From assembly GCF_902635505.1 (NCBI RefSeq), contig NC_045427.1, positions 86,967,460 through 87,031,459 of the forward strand: a DNA stretch of 64,000 bases, in the 5' to 3' direction. Origin of the DNA: Sarcophilus harrisii (lineage: Eukaryota > Chordata > Mammalia > Dasyuromorphia > Dasyuridae). A model generated the notes under the pieces. It did not search any database, was not told where the DNA came from, and worked only from the letters and a program-made list of their open reading frames with translations. The translations under genes were made by a program, and so were the position numbers. Positions 10,175-18,493 of the stretch are shown piece by piece. Numbering within the stretch: the stretch's first letter is position 1; each line of letters opens with the position of its first letter.

Positions 10175-13100
10175 CTAGGGGAAAAAAAAAAAATCAAAAA
10201 ACCATGATAAAACATTTCCAGAAATTATAAGTCCTCTGCATAAAATTAGTAATCATTAAAATAGGCCACCTTTACAAAAATCAAAATTTTTTTGAGCAAA
10301 TTGAAGAACCACTTCTTGCCCCTGGCTCTAGTTCTTCCATTGAACCTTCCAGAACCCCAGATGCTGCCATAAAAACTGGACTCTAAGTAGCACTTCTGCA
10401 CTTGACATTCACCTGACACTAAAATCTCAGAGACATTTCTATGCTGCAAGTGGATCTCCTGTGTTGTCTTCCCCATTTAAAGAAGGTGAGATTCTTAAGA
10501 AAAGGACCCACAGTGCGAAATACATAGTAAGCACTTGACAAAAGTGACTTTCACTTAATCTACCAAAGCAGTTTAGGATATTAGGACATCATGCCCATAC
10601 AACTGTCAAATATATGTGTATAGGAATGATTCACTCTAATCAGATTATCAGCAAGTTGCAAAAGTATACTTTGGAAAGCTATTTCTAAGAATGAAAATTT
10701 GTAGATATGTGACTATCCTAAAATAACTTTTGGTATGCTTTGGCCTCCATTGATAACAAAATTATGATTATTAATATTTCAATAACTAAACAGAAGCCAT
10801 AATGAAAAATGGAAAAAATTTAATGAAATTTAAGTGTGCATTCCAGATGAATCATTTTCCTTGACCTCTATTCAACCTCATTTCTCACATACAATCTTTC
10901 TTTCTCCATACTTATTCACATCCATTCCAAAAAAATCTTTAGCAAACTTGAGACTAGTTTCCTAATTGATGGCCCTTTTATCCTATTCAGGACTCAATTT
11001 TCTTTTTAGAGTTAATTAATAGTATGTCATCAAATTACTTAAGGAAAGGGCTAGGCTTCCCTCATTGTCACTTAACTGGCCCTTTATAAGGCAGGCAGGT
11101 AAGCCTAGCTTAAGTAGCAAGGCATCCTAAAGTTGAGATAAAAGGTAGAAGGTGCCAGACAAGACAAATCCCCACTATTACGCTGCCCTCAAGCACAGAA
11201 ATAGAGACAGCACAGGACCCTGAACGTAAGAGACTCGAAAATAGCAGCATCTCACAAACCATCAGATCTGCATCTAATCTCCCTTTCCCCCCCTCACAAA
11301 CAGCTATCACTGAGGAAATATCCCTGTGAGGGGACCCAATTTACTCCTCCTCACCAGCAGTAACAATAGCTGACCAATTGTTACCAAAAGAGAGGCCTCT
11401 GAGGGCGGCAATGCTTCCTGATCCCCCCAGTTCTGCTTCCAGTTCAGCCTTCACAGTCATCATCTGGTAAAACAACTTCTGTGGAAGAGCAGCCAGTCAT
11501 AGCCAGCTGCTCACCAATCGCCACACACAGGGCAGGCAAGTCAGTCCAGCCAAAAGAGAAAGATACCCTGAGGGAGAGACCAGAAGCACCACCACCTTGC
11601 CAACAGTCTCCCAACACCTGGATAGAGACAGCTCATATGGCTGAACCCAGGAGCCCAGTGCTTATAGCCATCATCTTGGGGGAAAATTCTGGAGAGACAC
11701 AGCCACTGACGACCCAGAAAGAAAGGTTCTCACCACCAAAGTCCTCAGAACTGCGAAACAGTTGAACATCGAAAACTAGCGGGGTTTTGTCAGTGGAAAT
11801 GAAATTAGGAAGAGCACTTACTATTTGCTTTGTGGATCTGCATAAAAGACTTGGGATTTTGCATCTTAAATCTTCCCTATGTATTGTCTTTCCCATTAAG
11901 AAGGGGGACCTCCTTTCTATTTATTTCCATGAGGCTTTGCACATAGTAAGCATTTTCATAAATGCTTCATTCATTCATCAAATAACCAAATTATTATTTA
12001 AGCTTAAAATTACTAAAAGGTAAACTTTAAGTGAACACAGAATACAAAACAATTTATTAATTTATGTTTTAATTCAGAAATTGGAATTATTCTAAAAAGG
12101 ATTCAAGACTTACTTTTTTAGCTAAAAAAGGTTCATGAAGGCAATTAATTATGTAAATAAAATTATAAAAGCTCTATTTAGCATGCAACATAGTTTACAG
12201 GTTCTTTAGGTGTGTTTACTCAGATTCAATGTGATAAGTATAAATTATTCTTTGGCATTTAATATTTTTGCAGATTATCTAAATATCTCAACAAAGCAAG
12301 ATTTAAGAAATTATCACTCAGAAATGAACTCAAAAACATCAAATAAACATAATTATCTGGCCACTTCCTTAAGGAAAAGTAAAATGACAACACTGACCTT
12401 TGATCTGTTAATAGAGACCACTATTAAGATACAAATGTTACATACCTAGTCATCTAGTGGATCTTCTTTAACCACAAGCATTTTCTAAGGTTCATCTTAG
12501 ATTGTAAATTAGTTGCCAAAGAAAAAATTCATGTGACATAAGTTAGTAAATTAAGACTTACTCTATTAGCGGTGCTCCATACAGAACAATGATTGCATGA
12601 TAGAGTAGGCATGATATAAAAAAGTAGACACAAGATTTCAGAAGTCTGGATATCTAAAAAAAACCACACACACACAAAAAACACCCTTTGAAGGTAGTAT
12701 TATTACAAAGATATCAAATTCATCATTTTATTTATATCTAATAACCTTAGCACATCAAAAAGTGAGGTGGTGCAATGAATGGCGTACTAGATCTGATTCA
12801 AGGAAACCTGAATTCAAATCTAGCCTCTGATGAGGACTAATCATGTGACCTTGGGCAGGTCATTTTACCAGTCTCCTCAATTGTAAAATGAGGATAATAA
12901 TAACAACACAAACCTCCCAAGGCTGCTGTAAGGATCAAAAAAAAAAAAAAAAAAAAAAGAGAGAGAGAGAGAAATGATAACAGTAAGGCACTTAAATAGG
13001 AGCTGGCACACAATAAATGTCAGCTATTGTTATTATTGTGATGATCAAATGAGATAATACTTGTAAAGAGCTTAGCATAGTGCCTGGAACATAGTAAGCT

Positions 13101-15327
13101 CAACAACAAGCTTAATATTTCCTCCTTTCCCCTTGAAAATAAATACAGGGGGAAAAAAAAGTTGTGAAATATCTTGACCTTCTATAGAATATACTTACAG
13201 TCAAAATACTGTTCCATACACAATAATTACAGAACAGTGGTGTCAAACCTGTTTCCAAACCCTGGAATCCTAGGCTGCAGCATATAGTGCTAGAACACTG
13301 TTCATATGAAAGCAATATTAAAGGCCATAAATTATTTTTTGATTACTATATAGTAAGTGCTATGTGGTTTACATTTAAAGGAATATTGACATGTTAAAGT
13401 CTGCAAGCACTTTACACGTATTTCATTTGATTTACAATCCTGGGAGATGGGTTTTTTTGGACACAAGAGGAATGAAAACTCAGAAAAGTTAAAATAATTT
13501 GCCCATTGTCACACTGCTGATAAATGTCTAAGGCAAGTTTCAAAGCTTATGTTCAAAATTTGACGTCTAGCACTCTACTCAGCTTGCCATACTGTTTCTA
13601 CTTTATAAAATCTTGATGAGAAAGCAACATGTTATCTTGGAAAGAGCACAGTTATTGTAGAATCAGAAAACAGATTCAAATCCTGCCTTGGTTATTTACT
13701 TCTTCTGTGACCGTGGGCAAATCATCCTACCTTTCCAAATCTTGATTTCTTCATTATAAAACAAGAGTTTGGACTAAGTTAACTCTAACTAACACACACA
13801 CACTTTTCCATTAGATGATTGATCAGAGACAGATTACAGGTTTATGCATTAGAAGCTAGAAGAAACTTCATATAAACTTATTGTAGACTACAAGAAAATT
13901 CATTAATTTACATCTTTATGATTTCAAAAATCATTAAATGATCATGATACTGTGATCTAATTCAACTCACATTTTTTTTAATCAGAGAAATTTAGACCCA
14001 GGATATTAAGTGAGTTGCCCAAAGTTCTACCAATGGAAAATGGAAAAAAAAAGTGACCTTTCATTTTCACATCATTGCCCACCAGGCCTCCCTCCCAACA
14101 ATTAGGGAACCAGATAAATGTAATGATTTTTAAATAGAAGAAAATAACAAAACACCTGGAGAAACTTTGTACTTAAAATGTAGTAAGTAAAGAACCAACA
14201 GAACAATAGAATTTATCTTACATAAATGTATATTCAGAAATTGACCATCTAAATATTAGCCAACATGCCTACAACCTGTCCAAATAAAGCTTAATTTTTT
14301 AAAAACACATTAGATTTTAAAATAAGGCAACTTAAAATTTCCTTTAAGCTCCCAAAGTAATACAAATTGCATCAGAAGACATATCAATTTATTATTGCAA
14401 TATTTAATTTCCTATACTATAGTGATTTAACCAGTTCCATCAAGACAGATTTAAAAACCTGCAAGCCAACTACTTTTTAGTCATCTTTACTAGTGACTTA
14501 AGATTATACTTATAAGTCCAAGAATTAATTCATATTGCACAACTCCTCACAAAATATAAAAAAAGACAGTCCTCCCTTGCAATAAGTAGCTCCTCTTTAG
14601 AAAAAAATTTTTTTTTTAATATGAACCTTTACAACCAGATGAAATCATCTGGGTGTAAAAAAAACTCTCTGGTCATTGATAACTATAATTTATTGTCTTT
14701 AGTTGCCTAGAGCATGGACAAATTAAATGACTTGCCCAGTCACTAAGGATATATCAGAAGTAAGATCTTTCTTATTCCAAGATCAATCCTTTATGCTATA
14801 TTTTCTAAATATAGACTATTTAAATATTTCTAAAAATATAGGCAAATGAAATAAGAATATAAGTCAAAAATGGATGGAAGGAGCAGCAGCCTTCATGAAG
14901 TACTAGCCCCCTATACAACAATTGTGAGTACATGGCAAGTCAGATGCCACTGAATTTAAAAGGAGATTTGATTAACAACAGCTGCTAATTCACTGTTGAC
15001 AGAATTTAGAAAGTTCTGTATTAATTTTCTCTCACAACTACACTTTTTTCCTCAAAAGAGACACTTCCCCAAAATCAGTTATTGTCAAGTAAGTCTTACC
15101 TTATGTGAAATTGAGCTTCTCTTAGAAGATGGATTTGGTTTTATTAGCAAATATAATACTACATTGACAATGGTTACACATACAGAACAGATACACATCC
15201 ATGTCAAGTGTGTTTCCAAGACTGAGAAGTCCTCCAAGAATAAAGATGGAGTGAAGGTAGTTAGAATAATAGAAAATACACAGAAAAGATGAGCATAAAA
15301 CAGTCTCTTGATATCTGTATCTTTCAT
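10058..15327 (-). CDS. PIGF: PIGF, GPI biosynthesis class F protein (partial: first three coding exons)
   Basis: Three minus-strand exons (15327-15100, 12653-12562, 10174-10058) join in frame to the first 145 residues of PIGF, starting MKDTDIKRLFYAHLFCVF. PIGF is a multipass ER membrane protein that binds and stabilises the ethanolamine-phosphate transferases PIGO and PIGG, which add bridging phosphoethanolamine to GPI anchors. Long hydrophobic stretches (about residues 11-32, 43-62, 82-102, 112-131) fit this. The protein is normally about 219 residues, so roughly 73 C-terminal residues are missing. Their exon was not found down to position 1 and presumably lies outside. Introns are phase 0, 2 and 2 with GT-AG ends. 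The gene shares a promoter with CRIPT, as in other mammals. Identification is from remembered human protein and is strong. Confidence 0.93.
10230..10560 (+). mobile_element. L2-like LINE 3' tail fragment
   Basis: Clearest at 10440-10545, where TTGTCTTCCCCATTTAAAGAAGG, a 'lost TCCTTGAGGG' position and CATAGTAAGCACTTGACAAA follow the order of the L2 tail. The sequence left of it is less certain. Lies in the PIGF intron between coding exons 2 and 3. Confidence 0.4.
11040..11990 (+). other. Unidentified GC-richer block in PIGF intron, L2-like tail at right
   Basis: About 730 bp (11040-11770) is clearly GC-richer than the flanks. It contains an open plus-strand frame at 11481-11765 (94 codons, starting MEEQPVIASCSPIATHRAGK) rich in Pro, Glu, Ser and Thr. 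I recognise no domain and see no good splice sites around it. At 11870-11985 it runs into an L2-like tail (TATTGTCTTTCCCATTAAGAAGG, CACATAGTAAGCATT). It may be a retrocopy of an unknown transcript or part of a LINE or retroviral fossil; nothing seen decides this. Confidence 0.3.
12562..12653 (-). CDS. PIGF: PIGF coding exon 2 (gene exon 3)
   Basis: Minus strand: a T-rich tract and TTTAG acceptor, then 92 bases encoding ISRLLKSCVYFFISCLLYHA and IIVLYGAPLI, then GA|GTAAGT, where GA opens the next Glu codon. This is the second hydrophobic segment of PIGF; the IVLYGAPLIE stretch is nearly identical to the mammalian protein. The acceptor's pyrimidine tract overlaps a CA-rich stretch on the plus strand. 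Confidence 0.93.
12755..13115 (+). mobile_element. MIR-type SINE with inner simple repeat and duplicated tail
   Basis: MIR body: GGTGGTGCAATGAATGGCG, GAATTCAAATCTAGCCTCTG, TGTGACCTTGGGCAGGTCAT, AAAATGAGGATAATAATAAC. After GTAAGGATC an A21 run and (GA)6 stretch interrupt it (12938-12972). A MIR tail follows, then a second MIR tail (GATCAAATGAGATAATAC...GTGCCTGGAACATAGTA). The doubled tail suggests two copies or a local duplication. Confidence 0.55.
13370..13600 (-). mobile_element. MIR-type SINE
   Basis: Inverted MIR with tail first: CTGCAAGCACTTTACACG, ATCCTGGGAGATGGGT, AATTTGCCCATTGTCACACT, ending TCTAGCACTCTACTCAGC. Confidence 0.55.
13625..13790 (+). mobile_element. MIR-type SINE
   Basis: Forward MIR: TTGGAAAGAGCACAG, CAGATTCAAATCCTGCC, TGTGACCGTGGGCAAATCAT, TTTCTTCATTATAAAACAAG. 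It stands head to head with the inverted MIR just left of it. Confidence 0.55.
14690..14805 (-). mobile_element. MIR fragment
   Basis: Inverted MIR core: GACAAATTAAATGACTTGCC, then CAGTCACTAAGGATATATC and a degenerate ATTCCAAGATCAATCCTTTATGC end. Lies in the intron just downstream of PIGF coding exon 1. Confidence 0.4.
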
Positions 15328-15351
15328 GGTGCTTCCTGGAAGGTGTACCCA
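15100..15351 (-). CDS. PIGF: PIGF exon 2: 5' UTR end and first coding exon
   Basis: Minus-strand acceptor TTTTCAG at 15352-15358, then 24 untranslated bases and the ATG at 15327-15325 in a good context (CACCATGA). The 228 coding bases give residues 1-76, including FLEDFSVLETHLTWMCIC and PSSKRSSISHK; the donor is AAG|GTAAGA. The open frame continues upstream of this ATG only inside the intron, so the ATG is the start, agreeing with the known PIGF N-terminus. Confidence 0.95.
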
Positions 15352-15619
15352 CTGAAAAGCAAATTGAATTTTATGAAAGACTAACACATTAACAATAAGC
15401 TCTATTTGTGCTAAACATTTCAAATTTTAAAACAAGGAACTTTAACTTAAAGCAACTTTAGAATAGTAAATACATTTTAGAACACAAATTTTATCGGTAA
15501 ATTTTATCATAGATTCAAATATGTTATTAACTCCAATAGCGTTATATCTTCTGCTCACATTTAATCTTTTTACCCATCTTGGTCTTCTACCTCTACAACC
15601 CAAACCATTTGCTATCTTG

Positions 15620-15745
15620 ACACCAGAGGTATCAAATTCAGGAATGATGCCTAAATTATATTAAAATATAATTGGAAAATGTTTAACAAAATAAAACACA
15701 GAAATGTGAACTTGTGGTTTTCTAGGTCAATATTTAGTCTGTAGG
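15620..15745 (-). mobile_element. hAT-type nonautonomous element fragment (family 1)
   Basis: Starts CCAGAGGTATCAAATTCA, which is like the terminal repeat. It then runs through ATTATATTAAAATATAATTGG and AAAATGTTTAACAAAATAAA, the complement of the interior of the copy at 26890-27115. Confidence 0.45.
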
Positions 15746-15764
15746 AATCCTTCTCTTTTTTGAG

Positions 15765-16262
15765 CATGACATGGCTTTTTGTGACTGCCTGCTCTTTTGC
15801 CTTTACATTGGCTGTTTTCCAAATCTGGAATGCTCTCCCTCTTAACATTCAAAGCTACTTTTTAGCTGAAAACCTACTTTAGCTGAAAACCAACAGCTAT
15901 AGGGACTTTGGCCTCTAAAGTTACCTTGGAACTACTCTGTAAGTAACTTGTATGTTCTTTTTTATTTACCTGTGGTCTCCATTAAAATGTAAGCTCCTTG
16001 AGGGCAGAGACTGGTTTTTATTATTGCTTTTTCCTTTGTATTTTTTTTTTTTTTTTTTTTTTGCTGAGGTAATTGGGGTTAAGTAACTTGCCTAGGGTCA
16101 TACAGCTAGGAAGTGTTAAGTATCTGAGATCGCATTTGAACTCAGGTCCCCCCTGACTTCAGAGCTGGTGCTCTCTATCCACTGAGCCAGCTAGCTATCC
16201 CGTTTGTATTATTAATGTTAAGGACAGGGTCTCCCACACATATTCAATAAATGCTCACCCGG
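15765..16262 (+). mobile_element. L2 LINE 3' end, split by a SINE
   Basis: L2 3' region at 15765-16036: TCTGGAATGCTCTCCCTC, then ATTAAAATGTAAGCTCCTTGAGGGCAGAGACTG in pieces. The tail resumes at 16203-16262 (TTAAGGACAGGGTCTCCC, TTCAATAAATGCTCACC) beyond the inserted SINE. Confidence 0.65.
16037..16202 (-). mobile_element. WSINE1/WALLSI-type SINE inserted in L2
   Basis: An inverted copy with T19 run first, then AGTAACTTGCCTAGGGTCAT, GAACTCAGGTCCCC and AGCCAGCTAGCTATCC. Flanking TTTGTATT on both sides (before the T-run and at 16204-16211) looks like the target-site duplication. Confidence 0.75.
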
Positions 16263-16360
16263 TAGGCAAATTGATTATATTAAAAGTCTAGTACTAATAA
16301 CTGTTTTGTGAAAAATCAAAAAAAGCTCTTGTGGAAGTTAAGTCAAACATTTATTAAGTG

Positions 16361-16576
16361 CCTACTATATGCATGGCACTAGGTCTATCTAATTTCATTA
16401 TGGTCATATGCCAAAGATAAGAGAGGTTCATTTACAAAGGATTATAAAATGTATCAGCCTACTGTAGCACTGGCCACAGCTAAAATCAAAGCTTTGTACT
16501 GGAAATATAATTTCTGCCAAAATTGTTACTGTTTCTTACCTTTGCTAACATTACTATACTATGATATCTTATTTAC
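16361..16576 (+). repeat. Left arm of 216-bp inverted repeat in PIGF intron 1
   Basis: Runs from CCTACTATATGCATGGCACT to GATATCTTATTTAC and is the inverted partner of 17543-17758. By hand alignment there are about 18 mismatches and no gaps, near 92% identity. Its left end continues from an L2-type tail (AAACATTTATTAAGTG). The short open frame it contains (start MYQPTVALATAKIK) also occurs in the other arm but has no recognised product. Confidence 0.9.
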
Positions 16577-16689
16577 AACTTTTATCAAATGCCAACTGGA
16601 ACGACAAAGACCTTCAAAACAAAGCATGGGACTGATAAAACCTGGAATGCTTAATCATGTCATTCTGAACCAAGGAACTCCAATTTCCT

Positions 16690-17010
16690 ACAACTCAACA
16701 AGCATTAATTATCTATGTACCAGGCACTTTGCTAAGCACTAGGGATACAAAAAAAGGTAAAAACAGTGCCTTTAAGAATCTCACAACCTAATGGGGGAGA
16801 CAAACAAATAACAACGTACATATACAGACTATACAGGACAAATTGAAGATCTTAAAGACAAGGCAGTAGCACTAAAAAGAAAAAGCAAAGGCTTTTCTTA
16901 GAAGTAGAATTTTAACTGAGCCTTGAAGGAAGCCAGAGAGTCCTAGAAGGCAGAGAGGAGAGAATTGCAGGCATGAAAGGCAGAGCGAGAGACTGATAGT
17001 CCCTAGGTAC
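16690..17010 (-). mobile_element. L2 LINE 3' end
   Basis: Inverted L2 tail: GCATTAATTATCTATGTACC, AGGCACTTTGCTAAGCACTA, CACAACCTAATGGGGGAGAC. Then upstream 3' sequence (GAGCCTTGAAGGAAGCCAG, ATTGCAGGCATGAAAGGCAG). Confidence 0.65.
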
Positions 17011-17054
17011 CAATCATACTAAGTTTGAGGCTAAAGAACCTCTATTGTTATTAA

Positions 17055-17280
17055 ATTATTAAAAATAATAGCAAGCACGAATATAGCTTTAAGTTTGCAA
17101 AACGTCTCAAATTTTGTCTAATTTTATCCTCATAACCCCGGGAGGTAAGTTTTATTATGTTATCTCCATTCTAGAAAGGAGCAAACCGACCCGGATTTAG
17201 TGACATTCTTGATAAATGCTAAGACAAATTTGAATCCGGGTCTTCCAGACCTGGCCGTCTCCAATCTATCACTGCCGCAA
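17055..17280 (-). mobile_element. MIR-type SINE
   Basis: Inverted MIR: TAGCTTTAAGTTTGCAAAAC, ATCCTCATAACCCCGGGAGG, TTATCTCCATTCTAG, then TGAATCCGGGTCTTCCAG. It sits between the two arms of the inverted repeat. Confidence 0.6.
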
Positions 17281-17542
17281 CAGATAAAGCCAAACAGCGG
17301 AAAGGGATCAGAGCGGACGGAGATAAGCGTTAACAGAATGGGGACTGCATATAGGCAAAGGGCTGTTTTCGACTCCTATTTGACATTTATTTAATGCGAG
17401 ACCTTAGACATAAAAACTTTTCACATCCAGAGCCCGCAAAGCCGCGGAGCTGGTCAAGATCCTCCAGGTCCAAAACTAGGATCCCGCAAGAGCAAGGAGA
17501 AACTAGCAAAAGTTTCTCCCAAATCTCGCTCTACTTTGGAAA

Positions 17543-17758
17543 GTAAATAAGATATTGTGGTATTGTAATGTTAGCAAAGGTAAGAAACAGTAACAATGTT
17601 GGCAGAAATTATGTTTCCAGTGCAAAGCTTTGATTCTAGCTGCAGCCAGTGCTACTGTAGGCGGATACATTGTATAATCCTTTGTAAATGAACCTCTCTT
17701 ATCTCTGGCATATGACCATAATGAAATTAGACCGACCCAGTGCCGTGCATATAGTAGG
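17543..17758 (-). repeat. Right arm of 216-bp inverted repeat in PIGF intron 1
   Basis: Reverse complement of 16361-16576 at about 92% identity, with 966 bp between the arms. It lies about 285 bp inside PIGF intron 1 from the exon 1 donor. Both arms are in the same intron, so the PIGF precursor RNA can fold them into a long duplex. Confidence 0.9.
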
Positions 17759-18041
17759 CGATCGTTCCCACTCCCAGGGGAGTATCGGTCCCGGAGGCGC
17801 AAGGTCTGGCTCTCAGGTCTGTGACAGGGTGTCATTCCTCTGGCCCGGGGCAGCCCCGTCATCCCAGAAGCAGGAGAGAAAGGGGAAGAAGTGAGGGCAG
17901 TAAGGAGAAGAGGGAACCCCAAAGAGGTAGCCTGGAGTGGGAGGGGCAGCAAGCGGGGGCTCCCATTAGAGAGGCAGGGCCCGACTTGAAGAGTGTGGTG
18001 ACCCCCTCCCCCCCAGCCCCAGATTCTCCATTCTAGCTTAC

Positions 18042-18190
18042 CTAAATCTCGGGCCGAGGAGAAGTGGGTGGGAGATGAGGGAAAAGTCAACACCTGAGAC
18101 CGAGCTCCCGCCCTCCTCGGCTCTCAGGTGCGACTGGCAGGCGCGCGTTACGCGCAGGCGCACACACGTGCACGCGCGCGTAAGCTTTCT
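18042..18190 (-). other. PIGF: PIGF exon 1, 5' UTR (start approximate)
   Basis: A strong minus-strand donor, GAGATTTAG|GTAAGCTAG, ends a GC-rich stretch; the exon's last base is 18042. Joined to 15351 it makes a 5' leader with no upstream ATG in the last ~130 bases. The transcription start is not visible and is put within the GC-rich block by analogy with other CpG-type promoters. The splice donor is well supported, the start is not. Confidence 0.65.
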
Positions 18191-18221
18191 CGGTAATGGA
18201 TGGGAAGCTTCAGCAGCCAAT

Positions 18222-18223
<2 letters not shown>

Positions 18224-18278
<55 letters not shown>
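18224..18278 (+). repeat. (GA)n microsatellite inside the shared promoter
   Basis: Fifty-five uninterrupted bases of alternating G and A (about 27 units) directly follow the CCAAT box and precede a CCGGAA core. Perfect GA tracts of this length are length-variable and can form purine triplex (H-DNA); effect on either gene is unknown. Confidence 0.97.
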
Positions 18279-18279
<1 letters not shown>

Positions 18280-18477
18280 CCGGAAAGAGGAGACAAACCC
18301 CGCCCTCTTTCCCATCACCGCTCCTCCTGCGGCGCTCCAGGTGTAGGGTGAAATTACAAAGACGGAAGTAAATCTCTTGTGACCCGGAAGGAGGGACTCG
18401 GCTGAAGAACTGTTTACATTTCGGAGAAACCTGTGCCTTGGGGAGAGTAGTGAAGCCGGCCTGGTCCTTGTGACAGA

Positions 18478-18493
18478 ATGGTTTGCGAAAAAT
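18478..18493 (+). CDS. CRIPT: CRIPT coding exon 1
   Basis: Only 16 coding bases (MVCEK plus the first base of Cys6), then donor T|GTGAGTAAGG. The in-frame stop just past the donor shows the splice is needed. The Cys6 codon is completed by exon 2, so the first zinc knuckle is split by an 8.7-kb intron. Confidence 0.95.

Larger units (their letters stand above)
18040..18480. promoter_or_regulatory. Bidirectional CpG-rich promoter between PIGF and CRIPT
   Basis: The most GC- and CpG-rich part of the window lies between the PIGF exon 1 donor (minus) and the CRIPT ATG (plus). Visible sites are an NRF1-like CGCGCAGGCGCA at 18151-18162, an E-box CACGTG at 18165-18170, a CCAAT box in AGCCAATCGG at 18217-18221, and ETS/GABP-type CCGGAA cores at 18280 and 18384 and ACGGAAGT at 18362. 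There is no TATA box. This set fits a shared housekeeping promoter; site function is inferred. Confidence 0.8.

Noticed and set aside
17503-18093. 196-codon minus-strand open frame next to the promoter
   Set aside because: It joins PIGF intron, one arm of the inverted repeat and GC-rich exon 1 sequence, crosses a good splice donor, and shows no domain. The part shared with the other arm reflects the DNA repeat.
18075-18371. 98-codon plus-strand frame with a long Glu-Arg repeat
   Set aside because: The ER run is a translation of the GA microsatellite; the frame lies upstream of the CRIPT start.
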